A stretch of 64,000 bases of DNA, taken from Maratus speciosus (lineage: Eukaryota > Arthropoda > Arachnida > Araneae > Salticidae). The number at the start of each line of letters is the position of its first letter. Position 1 is the stretch's first letter. Shown here in pieces: positions 47,100 through 59,797 of this stretch. Location of the stretch: positions 80,733,292 to 80,797,291 of the forward strand of contig OZ010796.1 in assembly GCA_963932465.1 (NCBI GenBank), written 5' to 3'. The position numbers and the translations under genes were made by a program. The notes below the pieces were generated by a model that had not been told where the DNA came from, ran no database searches, and saw only the letters and a program-made list of their open reading frames with translations.

Positions 47100-49400
47100 A
47101 GCTCACAGGCTATCAAAGCCTGAGAGCTAATGTGCCCGCCCGCTCTGTATGTATGTATGTATGTATGTATGTACGTACGTATGTACGTAACGCGATAACT
47201 CTTGATAGAAACATCCGATTTGCTTCAAAATTTTTTCCTAGGTTCATTGTGATAAGGCGCTTCCCTGATTAGTTTTGGGAGTTCATTGGTTAAGGATAAA
47301 AGGGAAAAACGAGGTTAGTCCAACCCCTTAATTCAGATAAATGGGTTTTTCATGCAGAATGATTCGATTTTCTCCGAATTTGGTATACCGGTTTATTATG
47401 TTAAGGAACTTCCCTGATTAGTTTTGGGAGTTCATTGGTTAAGGATAAAGGGGGAAAACGGGGTTAGTCCAACCCCTTAATTCAGATAAATGGGTTTTTC
47501 ATGCAGAATGATTCGATTTTCTCCGAATTTGGTATACTGGTTTATTAAGTTAAGGAACTTCCCTGATTAGTTTTGGGGGTTCATTGGTTAAGGATAAAGG
47601 GGGGAAAAGGGAGGTTAGCCCGCCCCTCTTAAATTAGATAAATGGGTTTTTCATGCAGAATGATTCGATTTGCTCCGAAGTTGGTATTCCGGTTTATTAT
47701 GTTAAGGAACTTCCCTGATTAGTTTTGGGGGTTCATTGGTTAAGGATAAAGGGGGAAAAGGGGGGTTAGTCCACCCCTTTTTATTCAGATAAATGGGTTT
47801 TTCATGCAGAATTATTCGATTTGCGCCGAATTTGGTATACCGGTTTATTATGTTAAGGAACTTCCCTGATTAGTTTTGGGAGTTCATTGGTTAAGGATAA
47901 AGGGGGAAAAACGGTGTTAGTCCACCCCCCTTAATTCAGATAAATGGGTTTTTCATGCAGAATCATTCGATTTGCTCCGTATTTGGTATACCGGTTAATT
48001 AGGTTAAAGAACTTCCCTGATTAGTTTTGGGGGTTCATTGGTTAAGAATAAAGGGGGAAAAGGGGGGCTAGTCCACCTCCTTAATTCAGATAAATGGGTT
48101 TTTCATGCAGAATGGTTCGATTTGCTCCGAATTTGGTATACTGGTTTATTAAGTTAAGGAACTTCCCTGATTAGTTTTGGGGGTTCATTGGTTAAGGATA
48201 AAGGGGGGGAAAGGGAGGTTAGCCCGCCCCTCTTAAATTAGATAAATGGGTTTTTCATGCAGAATGATTCGATTTGCTCCGAAGTTGGTATTCCGGTTTA
48301 TTATGTTAAGGAACTTCCCTGATTAGTTTTGGGGGTTCATTGGTTAAGGATAAAGGGGGAAAAGGGGGGTTAGTCCACCCCTTTTTATTCAGATAAATGG
48401 GTTTTTCATGCAGAATTATTCGATTTGCGCCGAATTTGGTATACCGGTTTATTATGTTAAGGAACTTCCCTGATTAGTTTTGGGAGTTCATTGGTTAAGG
48501 ATAAAGGGGGAAAAACGGTGTTAGTCCACCCCCCTTAATTCAGATAAATGGGTTTTTCATGCAGAATCATTCGATTTGCTCCGTATTTGGTATACCGGTT
48601 AATTAGGTTAAAGAACTTCCCTGATTAGTTTTGGGGGTTCATTGGTTAAGAATAAAGGGGGAAAAGGGGGGCTAGTCCACCTCCTTAATTCAGATAAATG
48701 GGTTTTTCATGCAGAATGGTTCGATTTGCTCCGAATTTGGTATACTGGTTTATTAAGTTAAGGAACTTCCCTGATTAGTTTTGGGGGTTCATTGGTTAAG
48801 GATAAAGGGGGGGAAAGGGAGGTTAGCCCGCCCCTCTTAAATTAGATAAATGGGTTTTTCATGCAGAATGATTCGATTTGCTCCGAAGTTGGTATTCCGG
48901 TTTATTATGTTAAGGAACTTCCCTGATTAGTTTTGTGGGTTCATTGGTTAAGGATAAAGGGGGGAAGGGTGGCTTGTTCCCCCCCCCCTTAATTTATATA
49001 AACGGTTTTTTCATGCAGAGTTATTCGCTTTGCTCCAAATTTGGTATACCTGTTTATTATGTTAAGGAGCTTCCCTGATTCGTTTTGGGGATTCATTGGT
49101 TAAGGATAAAGGGGGGGGGGGCTAGTCCACCCTCTTAATTTAGATAAATGGGGTTTTTTTTGCAGGATTATTCGATTTGCTCCAAATTTGGTATACCGAT
49201 TTATTATGATAAGGAGCTTCCCTGATTAGATTTGGAGGTTCACTGGTTAAGTATAAAGGGTGAAACGGGGGCTAATTCCCCTTCACTTATTTTTTTGAGG
49301 GGCATTATTCTTTAAAATAAGAGTGATATACAATTAGTGTGAATAGCCTGTGAGCTCAATGCCATCAGTTTAGCTGGGCATTTTTCTTTTTTATTTGAGA
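47100..49400. mobile_element. Helentron-like element with tandem array (copy 2)
   Basis: Starts AGCTCACAGGCT-ATCAA-AGCCTGAGAGCT as in copy 1, then TATG microsatellite and ACGTAACGCGATAACTC. It ends AGCCTGTGAGCT (49345-49356), AGCTGGGCA and a T-run. The core array has about 13 units of 151 bp. A variant (CCGAAGTTGGTATTCC) recurs at 47681, 48285 and 48889, a four-unit period of 604 bp. It lies inside the pogo-like element, between its left end and the PHD remnant. Confidence 0.7.
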
Positions 49401-49551
49401 ACTGTATTTGTATGAACAGAAATGTTATTTATTTTCGTTTCGCGTTAAAAATAAATCCAAACATGACGACGGGGCACATTTACGCATTGGCATCGGGGCA
49501 CCTTTACGCACGTTCAAAAAGAAGAAATTATGTAAAAATTTACTATTTTCT

Positions 49552-49845
49552 ATGGAAGTAGAACAAGAAGACGGCAAAGGAAAAGGTATGAAACCAAAAA
49601 CTGCAAAAGGGAAAAAGTTTATACACTTTGGAATAAAGAAAATAATGAATGAATCTGATGACGAAGATGAAAATTGTGTATGTATTTATTGTTTGAAATC
49701 ATACAACCAATCCAAAAAAGGTCAAGACTGGGTTCAATGTTTTAGATGCAAAAGGTGGTCCCATGACAAGTGTGCAAAAGGAAATACTTTATTTTTTTGT
49801 TTGTAAAAACTGTTACAGTGAGGATGAAGGGGTGTACATCAATTG
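49552..49845 (+). pseudogene. PHD-finger C-terminal remnant of a transposase
   Basis: An acidic/basic linker (MEVEQEDGKGKGMKPK..., ...ESDDEDE) leads into zinc ligands CIYC, then WVQCFRC, then WSHDKC in one frame; the last pair, VCKNC, is one frame over because of a slip in a T-run near 49785-49795. Together this is the C4-H-C3 order of a PHD finger. PHD-like tails end many pogo/jerky-type DDE transposases, as I recall. The DNA-binding and DDE parts are missing. The open frame formally begins at 49408, but that upstream part overlaps two end motifs of the element and is not protein-like. Confidence 0.6.
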
Positions 49846-50508
49846 CGCCTACGGTGGGAGGAGATCATAAATTGCGCCTACAGCTTCGTCCCCTTCTGTA
49901 TGAACTGCGCTCGAAGGGGTGAGATAAGCAATCCATCATTTTATTGAGGGTTGCCTTAAAGAGTTCTTTTCCCAAAAAAGTCTTCTGGATGCAAATCCGG
50001 CCATGGTAAATCTTGGCGACAATAATCACAATACTTAAGGTCTGTATTCATCTAGCATTGCATTATATCTTATGAGATATTCAACGTAATGAATACAAAT
50101 AAAATATTACTAGAGGATACTTACTAATATTTACTACGAAAGAAGGGTACTTCTCATTTAAATGGTGCGGTGCAAACTGCCGCCCCAAATTTTGTTAGCT
50201 CTTTCAAGGTATTTCAAGAAATATCTAATGTTAATTTTAAAAAAACACATACCATTGTTAAGAAAATTTTTATTTTGACTTGTAACATTTGGATAAAAAG
50301 TGTTTTTCCTTTTTCAATGACAAAAAATGCTGAAAATACATAAAATTCAAGTTATCATAACTCGGTAAGTTTTATTTGTACAAAAATGAAATTTTATTGT
50401 TTAATTATTAGTACACGAAGAAAGTTTTACTAAATATATAGTATTTAAATCCCGTAAAAAAAAATTAAATTTCTGTAACTTTAAAAAATAACATTTTATA
50501 TATATATA

Positions 50509-50575
50509 CAGTAGAAACCCGGTTATCCGAAAATCAGCTTAACCGAAAGCCCTTAAAATTCCTCAAAGTCCTTTT
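50509..50575 (+). repeat. Pogo/Tigger-type end
   Basis: CAGTAGAAACCCGGTTATCC then GCTTAACCGAAAGCCC, preceded by TA. This is the classic Tigger/pogo terminal text. The other end was not found. Confidence 0.6.
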
Positions 50576-51259
50576 TAAATGTGAAAAATTTTATTGCCAA
50601 CACTATTTTGACCGATGTCAAATGACAACTTTTAACATATTTTGATTTATGATTAATATTTTATTTGTAAGTTTTAGATCAAACAATTCCGAATCATTTC
50701 TAGTACATTGAAGAGTTGTTTTAATACTTATTATCTTTAAAAATTAAAAGTAAAATAAATACAAATCAAAACTTTGAAAGGTGTTATTGGATGTGGGTAG
50801 AAATAGTGTTAAAAAAGCATGTTCTTTATGAAAATAATAAACAGAGTCAACTTACTTATTTTGTCAATTGCGCAATTTCGGGCACTTTATTAGATAGACA
50901 CGTACGACACTTCATCTTTTTTACAAAATATGTTGTGATTTTCTTTTGTTTTTTAACATTGCATCGTTTCAATGCTGCTTTATCAAGCCACCTTTTAAAC
51001 AGGACCGAAACTAGCCTTTTTTGCACCCGGGGCAAACATGGATTTTGCCGCCCCTCCCCCCTCTCTTCCGGAAAGTATATTTACAAAGAGAATTTTACTA
51101 ATTTTCTAATAGCCGACTTATTTTAAAATTTAAAATATGTAATCATATGTAATACTGAACTATGCAATCTACAATGGCACGTACAAGGGGAGGGGGGTCA
51201 TGACGCCCCTCTGAACATTAACAAAAATATTCTAAAGACCATTTTTTAAATGAAATATA

Positions 51260-51330
51260 CAGTAGAGTCCCGATTATCCGAGTCCCGCTTAACCAAGTTT
51301 CCGCCTTAACCGAGTTATTTTCTTCTGATG
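51260..51330 (+). repeat. Second pogo/Tigger-type end
   Basis: CAGTAGAGTCCCGATTATCC then GCTTAACCAAG and GCCTTAACCGAG, in the same orientation as the one at 50509. It runs into a ~300-bp palindrome. Confidence 0.6.
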
Positions 51331-51617
51331 GGCTGATGGCTTCCATTATTATGAAACAGCCATTATAAAGGAAGTGTTAGGTGAAGATGAAAGAGCAGCC
51401 GTAAAAAGTTAGAACTCTGATTTTCTGGTCAGAATGTGGGGGGAAAAATGCCCATATACATTTTTTTTTTTTTTTAAATTATGGCCATTTTTCTTTCCCA
51501 TTCTGACCAGAAAATCGGACTTCTAACTTTTTACGACTGCTCTTTCATCTTCACCTAACACTTCATTTATAATGGCTGTTTCATAATAATGGAAGCCATC
51601 AGTCTATCAGAAGAAAA
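51318..51617. repeat. 300-bp near-perfect palindrome
   Basis: TTTTCTTCTGAT... to 51617 pairs with itself (GGCTTCCATTATTATGAAAC, GAAGATGAAAGAGCAG, TTTCTGGTCAGAATG blocks), with a T-run in the loop near 51460-51475. It abuts the pogo-type end. Confidence 0.85.
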
Positions 51618-51629
51618 TTATCCATTCCA

Positions 51630-53820
51630 AAGACTAACGAAAAGCACAAACATCCATTATATAAATTGAGCATTTATGTGCTTAAAGGCTTAATCTTCAG
51701 AAAAGACAGACAGAGAAACAGCAGTAGTAGTAACATTACAACTTTGCTGCTATTGCTGCATTCTTTTCTTTCTTTAAAAATTTTTTTCTTTTCTAATAAA
51801 GGCTCTCATTATGGAGCCACGAAACAGTTGTATGCTAAAAATATTGGCTGTTTATACTTTTCTTTACGTTGGTTTTACATATAATGTATTTATTTAACAC
51901 AATGAGTTTTGTATGCATGTTATTAGTTTATACTCTTGGAGGAATTTGACGTAGAATCCCCTCCTCCCTTACCTTATTTTGCGCTAATGGTGTTTAAAAC
52001 GGAATATTTTATTTATTTTAATCGAAAATCTATGGAATGGTTAAATAATAATAAAAAAAAAGATTAAAAATGTATTCATTTTTGCAAGAACTATAGGTAG
52101 TAATATAAAATAAATGTTTATTCTCTGGTGGGAAAATTTTTGGCAAAATATTGGCGTTTGAAATAAATCGCGAGATAACTTGTAGCAGATAATCATAACC
52201 CTCATTTCCAAAGCTATTATGATTTTTAATATACAGTGAAAATTCTTATTTTCGAAAGATAAAAATAATGGACTTGAACTTTTCATAATTATTTTCCTCA
52301 AATAATACCAAATCTGTCAGCAGCATGTTTAAATTAACAAGATTATTACTATAAGTTGTAGTATTACTATTATTATTACTAGTATTATTTTTTAAATGAA
52401 GCAGAATGGAGAATGGTCTAATTTACGATTATTTTAAAAATCATTAATATGTTAAATTTTTCTATCACAGCATAATTCTCATCCATTCATGTATTTATAT
52501 TCTCTTTCAGATACCAAATAACTAATTCATCAGTTCTACTTAAAAATTTGGCTTTTAAAAGTCAGCAAAAATTTAATTTAAAAATATTTTGAGGATCAAA
52601 ATCATAAAGTCAACTATAATCTATTATTTAAAGTGTATTTTTCTTTTATAGGAAGTCATCTATTATTTAAAAAGGATATTTATCTTTATAGATAAATAAA
52701 ACTTTGAAATTATATTTTGAGAAGATGCGTTGATTTAATACGAAATTAGAAAATCATAATCTTATGTGTATAAAGGTAATTTTTTTTTTAGATTTAAGGG
52801 TGTTGCAAAGAGTTTCCCTCAAAAATTTCTAACTTACAAACTTGCTTTTAAACGTAAAAGCATGTTACTTGCAGACATGACTATTGAATGGATTTAGAAT
52901 CTATTAATCTTTCATTTTCAGATAACTGAATTACATGTTGAATTATAAGCAATTGTTGTTTGGTAAAAATTTATCGGACTGTCACGTCTGGAAATTCAGT
53001 TTAGAACGCATTGTGGAAATACAGTTCAAATGCTAAATGCTTTTAACAGCATTTTGTAAAAGATTGCCTTTAATGAAAATTGGAAAAACCGTTCGATTTC
53101 ACAGATTCTGAATAACATATAGGTCACTCTCATGTAAATACAAACAAATATGAATTCTAGAAAGTAACCACTTTGCATTTGAAAACAGTCTTAAGGCTGC
53201 TCTCAAATTCAAAGAAGCTATTTTCTGACATATTTCTGAATGCTTGAAAACACATTAAATTAGAAGATGTTCTTATTAAGAAACTATGTAATCGAATGAC
53301 TTTTCCATTTTGTGGAAAAAGTAGATAATTTTACAGAAAATACTGTAAAAGTTGGCGTTTTGAACCAAATTCACGAAGCAGCAGTGCGATAAAGTATAAA
53401 AATTTCTCATCACATAACAATAATGGGTTATAACTGTTTAAGTAATTTATTTATCTGGAAATGGAATACGCTATTCAATTAAAAATCGCTTAGGCTTGTT
53501 AGTTTTATTTCTTTAAGTATAAAAATGAATCAGACAATCTGTCACAAAATTTTGTGTTGCGAGCAGGGAATTTGTGAAGCACCTTAAGCTGTTCTTAACT
53601 GCTCTGCTCAACAAGCGCAAAACGTTTTGACACATTTACAAATTCATTTTTAACGGAAAGGTATAAAATGGGACAGCCTGGCCATGGAAGCGATTTGGAA
53701 TGGAACTGTTTTTTCCATTTTTTGATCCATCCATTACTTATTGAGTTAGAAGCGAATTTGATTACGTGACAAACACGTTTTTCGCTCGCTCTTGAGGGCT
53801 CTTTCCTCCTTCGCGAGGAA
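51630..53820. other. Unassigned AT-rich DNA
   Basis: No gene or paired ends. At 53177-53213 GCATTTGAAAACAGTCTTAAGG resembles, in part, the end of the dispersed repeat at 38041 and 53826. Confidence 0.4.
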
Positions 53821-53825
53821 ATTCG

Positions 53826-54032
53826 GTTCCAAACGTCCACTTGGACACTCTTTCCTGAAAGATCTATTGCGTTTGCAAAAAAAAAAAAAAAAAAAAAAAA
53901 AAATGGAAAAAATAGCTCAATGACATAGTTTCTGAACAACAACACCAGCTATTTTCATGCATTTTCGAACAAAAATAAATTAAAAATTATGTCAGAAAGT
54001 TGCCCTTTTGGATTTGAGAACACCCTTAAGGA
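53826..54032. repeat. Dispersed repeat (copy 2)
   Basis: Same order of blocks as 38041-38232; a 27-base poly(A) at 53877-53903 interrupts after GCGTTTGC. The copies have diverged only slightly outside the homopolymers. Confidence 0.8.
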
Positions 54033-54039
54033 ATTAAGT

Positions 54040-55200
54040 TTCTTTACACCACTTTTGAATGCATATTTTTCAAATGATAATGCACTTCTCAGTTTTGAAT
54101 TCATGAGAATTTAATGCTCTTCTTATTATTATTAATTTATCAGCCTGTGCATAAGAGAATCGTGCGTGATTATAAGAATTATATATTCGGAAAAAATTAA
54201 ACTTTATCAAGAAATACATATTTAAGTTTTACTTATAAAACATCGTGCAACCGCTTTGGAATTTTAAAATTTACTTTAGAACTTGGAAAAAATTAAGTTT
54301 TGAAAGAAAATAAAAAATGATTATTTATATACCATAGTTCTAAATAAGTTTAATAATAATAATAGTAAAAACAATAATATTAAGAGCAATAAAAGAAGTA
54401 CAAATTAGCGTTCATAGGGATACTTCAGCAGCAAGAATATTCTTCCATTTAGAATGTTGTTCTTTTTCCTCAGCATCTTTCTTTCAAAATACGACAGAGA
54501 ATAATATTAAAGTGAAATTTATTTCTAGCATATTAATTGAATTATGAAATATCTGTAAATATCTGTATATAAATGTTAATAATGTTTAAGGTTCTTGAAG
54601 AATCTTAGAATGAAACATCTAAAAGGCAGAGTGAATGAGATATTAGTTCAAACCTTACGAAAATATTTGTTTCCATGCATAATTGGCCCATGTCAAATAT
54701 TATATTATTGAACGAAAAATAATATGCTTGGAGAAAAAAAATGGCATTATTAGGTAACAAGTTTTATTTCTTCATAAAATTTTCTCTTCTAAAGTAATTT
54801 AAAAAAATTCTTCAATGTTTAAATTTCTTATGTAAATATTTGAAATTGATGATGATTTGTAATGTTCTATAATGGTTATATATATGGATTTTTTTATCAT
54901 CATACTTTATTTCCCTTTTTTTTTTTTTCAATTTGTGCATATTATATTAACGGAATATACATTTTTATAGTGTCGATTTTTCTGTGATTTAATAGTTATT
55001 ATTAACAACAACAACAAAAAAATATTATACACATATATAAAATATATGTGTATAAGTTTTTTGCGTGTTTAAGAAAAGCATTATTGATAGCCGAAATTAT
55101 CGATAAAGCGCCCAATTTAGCGAATCAACGCCAACAGAAAAGTGTTTCTAACAAAAAAAGCTGTCACTTCGTGCCCATAATTATAAGAGAGGGGTTGACA
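54040..55200. other. Unassigned AT-rich DNA
   Basis: Nothing recognised beyond T-runs and an ATATATGTGTATA stretch near 55030-55055. Confidence 0.4.
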
Positions 55201-55490
55201 ATGATATCCGGTCCAACGTGACGCCGAGCGCAGTTCATACAGGGGGAGGCAAAGAAGGGTCGGCATCGGCGCAGTTAGCCGGATGAAGATGACTAAAAAG
55301 TTTCAGTTTTTAATTAGCAATAAGCCCTGATGTTCTCAGTTTATCCTATAAAATGTTCTTTAATTAATTATCTTTAATTCTTTTTAAACAGTGTTTTAAG
55401 TTATAAATAAAACATTTCAATTTGATTAAATGTTTATTTCCCTTAATCCTTGGTATCACTTATAATATGTATAAACGCGCCCCCTCTTGA

Positions 55491-55528
55491 TGCGTAAACT
55501 TGCCCCGTGAACGGGGCAAGTTTACGCA
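55491..55528. promoter_or_regulatory. Perfect 38-bp palindrome made of two end motifs
   Basis: TGCGTAAACTTGCCCCGT, two bases, then the exact reverse complement. It is two copies of the element's 16-bp motif head to head, about 170 bp from the right end, and probably a transposase-binding site. Confidence 0.75.
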
Positions 55529-55699
55529 AAAGACTTAATTACGGTTAAAAACACAAACAGGGCAACAACTGAATACACAAATTTTGACTTTATTAACTGC
55601 TTTATAAAATCGCAACGTCTAAAATTTCCTAAGTTGAAACATAAAAATTAGAAAATTCATAAAATAAAATCCGCGTAAATGTGCCCCGGTCTACCCTAA

Positions 55700-55954
55700 T
55701 CCATATATATCCAGGATTAAGTGCACTTCGGCAATTCACCGTGAATAGAAAAATCTTGCGGTATGAGACTTTCTAAGAATATTTTGCAATCATTCAGTGT
55801 TTAATTTATAAGATAATCCAGGACTAGTGGTACCAGTTGTCCCGATTTTTCGGGGTCTTGCAGGCAGTGATGTAAAATACCCGGATATTTATTTTTATGG
55901 GTAAATACCCATTTTTGGTATTTATCTGGGTATTTATTCTCTAATTAAATATTG

Positions 55955-55998
<44 letters not shown>

Positions 55999-56525
55999 GT
56001 ATATTGCGATTAGTTATGATGAGTTACTTCAAAGGAAAGAAATTTTTTAAACTTAAGACTTTTCACAACTCTTAAATTTTAAAGAAACTCGACATTTTAC
56101 ATTTTAATCTTGAATTTAAATGTCTTCTTGTTAATTATAATGAAGAATGTAATAAAGCTAATGTATTTATTCAGGAGAATTTTATTAAAAAGATAATTTT
56201 AATTAAATTTGTTTAACAGGTGCACTGAATATATGAAATATTGCTTCAGTTAATGCATTAATACTACGTAGGTCTCTTGAGTAAAGGGGACATATTCTCT
56301 AATCCTTCTCACAAGGCTTCTTTCCTGGATATACTCTTTTTCTCTGCAAATAAGTGCATATTCTTAAATTTAATGCTATTTACTTTAATATAATAACCGA
56401 TTTGATAAATATCATGCATATCTGACGGTTTTAAGACGTAGCCAGGAAAGAGAAAAAATTAACACCCCATGCATTTTAATCACCAAATTTTGAAAGAAAA
56501 TAACTAAAATAGCTACAGCAACTAA
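55700..56525. other. Unassigned DNA with poly(A)
   Basis: 39-base A-run at 55959-55997 preceded by repeated GGTATTTA/TACCC text (AAATACCCATTTTTGGTATT near 55905). No gene. Confidence 0.5.
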
Positions 56526-56529
56526 AATA

Positions 56530-57810
56530 CACTGGCCTCCAAAAGTTAAGGAACAGGGACTGGATGCTTTCGATTGTTCAAAATTTGTCGCTACCAAAAT
56601 TATTGGTGAATTGTTCTTGAACCTCTGGGACTTAAAGAACATGTTTGATTTCATATTTCTCCGTGAAGATTTAGTCAGGAGGAATATTAGGGAGCTAATA
56701 ATAAATTTAATAATAAAATAGTATTTGCGATCACCTATGTAACAGAAAACGCTGAAAATGGTTTATCACTGTGTTAAATGAAAATTTGGGTCCTGTTCAA
56801 TTTTTATACAAGCATAGCACTCATATTCGTGAAGATTTTATTGTGTCTGTGAAAAATTCAAAAGTTTTTTGTTTATAGAATACACAGTTTGCAACCAAAT
56901 TTAACACAACTTTCCGAAAACCTGACAAAGAGCAGTAGCAACAGTATACTGCAATTAAAACATGATGAATAAATTGAATATTTGATGAGATATGGGCATT
57001 TGTATGACATTAGTTTTAACTGCCCAAGCAGGGAAAATTCTAAAACTTTTATTTTATAATTGGGTAGTCATCTATTTAGGGCAACTTATATAAAATGTCC
57101 AGTCAAATATCGTGAAAACTCACAAAGATAGAGGCGATATGGTAAGTTGCTTTCTAAAAATAACTTTACTATAAGGGATTTTCCACAACTTTTCAATGAG
57201 CTCACTGTATCGTTCTGAGTTTTCACAATATTTGACTGGACTTTTTATAGAAGTTGCCCAAAACAGCTGACTACCAAATTATGATATAAAATTTTTAAAA
57301 TATACCACGCATGCGCAGTTAAAAATAATTTCATGCAAATGCCCATATCTCAACAAATATTCAATATATTCATGTTTTAATTGCAGTATACTGCTGCTAC
57401 TGTTTTTTTCCAGGTTTCCGGAAAGTTGTGCTAAATTTGGTAGAAAACTCTGTATGCTATAAACAAAGAACTTTTGAATTTTTCACAGACACAATAAAAT
57501 CTTCACGAATATGAGTGCTATGCTTGTATAAAAATTGAACAGGACCCAAATAGTCATTTAACACAGTGACAAACCAATTTCAGCATTTTCTGTTGCATGA
57601 GTGATCTCAAATATTATTTTATTATTAAATTTATTTTTAGCCCCCTAATTGACTTCCCGACTAAATCTTCACCGAGAAATATGAAATAATACATGTTCTT
57701 TACATCCCAGAAGTTCAAGAACAATTCACCAATAATTTTGGTAGATATTCGATAAACCGTGTACAATCGAAAGCCCCCAGTCCCTGTTCCTTAACTTTTG
57801 GAGTCCAGTG
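56530..57810. mobile_element. 1.28-kb full-length hairpin element, TA-flanked
   Basis: Ends CACTGG(C/A)CTCCAAAAGTTA then AGGAACAGGGACTGG, each flanked by TA. The whole element folds back on itself around 57165, with landmarks AACAATTCACCAATAATTTT, TTGAATTTTTCACAGACACA, TGCCCATATCTCA and TATTTGACTGGAC in both arms. TA target and the CACTGG-CTCCAAAAGTTA end are typical of Tc1/mariner-group ends. No coding sequence. Confidence 0.88.
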
Positions 57811-57814
57811 TAGA

Positions 57815-59793
57815 TTAGGGCACATCTTCATACTGAAATTGCATCAAATTCTGAAATTTTTAATACAAACACCTAATTTTTACTTCAAATCTGACTTTGA
57901 AGTTTAATGTTACTTTAGGCGATCAAAAGGGAAATCATTCAATCAAGTATTTTAGGAATTATGAAGATTTAAAATTTGGATGTAAAATTTAAAATTTGAT
58001 TTAAATTCATTTTTAATCCTTGTAAAACAGATTACAACACAAGTAGCTTTTTAAGCATAATTCTGGAACTACTTTTCAGAATAAGTTATAATTTTATAAT
58101 TCAAATTTTGAAGAATATAAAAATTTATTTTTATTAAAGAGGTGATAGATTACAATTCATAATTTTTTCGAAAAAATACATTTTTTAATTTTCAAACAAA
58201 AAAATTAAACGTAATATGAATTTGTTGACAGAAATTTAATTTCTAAAAGCTTCAATTATGATAATATAAAATTACAGCTTTCCACCTGCTAGTTCGTGAA
58301 TTGTGATAAAAAAAAAACCCTATTTTGTGATCTGTTTTGCAACAATTGCAAATGAATTTAACATTAGGAGTTTCAAATTTTAAACGTTCATAATTATTAG
58401 GCTATTTGACAGAATAATTTTCTATTTGGTATTATATGATAAAATTTACAAAAAAGCCAAATATGATGTCAAAATTAGGTGATTGTATTGAAAATTTCAG
58501 CGTTTGCTACAGTTTTAGCATGGACATGATCCATATTTTATTTTTTGTAAATATAAATTGAAAAAGTAATAATTTCCAGTCAAATGGCTATTTTTTCACC
58601 TCAATTTGGACATTAAAATGTTCCTTTGTTTTTCGTCCAACTCTACCTCCTTGCATTACTTGATTTAAAATATCTGTTGCAAGATGGAGAGGACCAATGA
58701 GAGATTTACTTATTTATTTATTGTAAACATGTTCTGGATAAATGTTTTCTTCTTCTTCATATTGCATGGAAAAGATTTGCAAAGCCAGTCAATCGGACAA
58801 CATGCAGTTAGTTCTCTTTAATCAAACTGAAAGCTGCTATCATATTTGAAAAAATTATAACCTATGATTTCAAGAACTTTTTCAAGATTATTATATTTTA
58901 CGGCGAAATATGCAAATACCCAATTTTTGAGTATTTGCAGGACCACTGCTCTCACTCTAAAGAAAAAGAAATGTTTTTTAATCTGGAAAAATATATGATA
59001 ACCACGCACATGTACAATAAACTCTTCCTAGTATAACCCACGATTCTGAAGAACGTTCTTCATTTTTAAAGACCTATGAAACTGATATGTTTTCGAGATT
59101 TAAGGAAGCATTTCTTTAAAAAAAATGTTTTTGTTGTTGTTTGTTTGTTGTTTGTTGTTTTTTTCTGTTTTTTCCCCCTGCCACTGTTTATCGGAAACGT
59201 TTCTGGGTAGTTTTTATAGTGTATTAATCAGAATTCTAAACCCGGAATACAGGATTTTTGGATTCTATTAATTATCAAGTAAAAATTTTCATGGTCACCA
59301 TACATGCTTTACTGACAAACATGATAAATTAACAGCATTAACATTAACATTAACACTAAAATAAAAATTAATATTATTTTATTACCTTTGCATGTATAAC
59401 ATTAATTATGGGTTTGAAAATATTTAATTGAGAATTGATAGCATCGTAATAATTGACATTCTGGTTCAAGAAAACTAGTTAATACACTAAAAACACTACT
59501 CGAAACCGTTTCCGAAATTCAGTGACAGTAAAAGAAACTTTGTATTTAACATTTCTTCTTTAAATCTCGAAAATATATTGGTTTCTGAGGATTCTAAAGA
59601 TAAAGAGCTTTTATGAAATTGTGGCCAACTCGGAAGAGGCTATAGTATCGCGGTTATATTAGATTTTCGTAGATAAAGAAACGTTAATCTTTTTTACTAT
59701 ACAGGACGCCAAAAATCCAGATTTTTCTGGATGCACATTTTTTAAAAATTTCTTGTAGTACCCTGCTATTTGTTAGACTTTGTCAAGTGGAAC
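57815..59793. other. Unassigned AT-rich DNA
   Basis: A TTGTTTG-rich tract at 59127-59165 and TTAACA repeats near 59330-59360. No gene or element ends. Confidence 0.45.
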
Positions 59794-59797
59794 TTAA

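Larger units (their letters stand above)
49846..55285. mobile_element. Possible nested element, AATTGCGCC ends
   Basis: CTGTATGAACTGCGCTCG at 49896-49913 has a perfect reverse complement at 55225-55242. Outward on each side are AA(T/C)TGCGCC and CCCTTC blocks. The 5.4-kb interior has no recognisable gene. Exact ends and target duplication were not resolved, so this may instead be part of the enclosing element. Confidence 0.4.
46827..55696. mobile_element. Large TA-flanked pogo-like element with six subterminal motifs
   Basis: Both ends read GGGTAGACCGGGGCAC inward and are flanked by TA. The motif GGGGCA(C/A)NTTTACGC(A/G) occurs at 46836, 49471 and 49495 on the left side, and at 55491-55506 (reverse), 55513-55528 and 55672-55687 (reverse) on the right. 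A C-terminal PHD-finger remnant lies near the left end. The present 8.9 kb includes a 2.3-kb Helentron-like insertion and probably a second nested element. TA target and the DDE-with-PHD remnant suggest the pogo group, an inference. Confidence 0.72.

Noticed and set aside
41030..57810. Large palindromes as possible assembly artefacts
   Set aside because: The arms differ by many substitutions and one arm carries a unique insertion, which argues for real, diverged inverted repeats, although reads would be needed to be sure.
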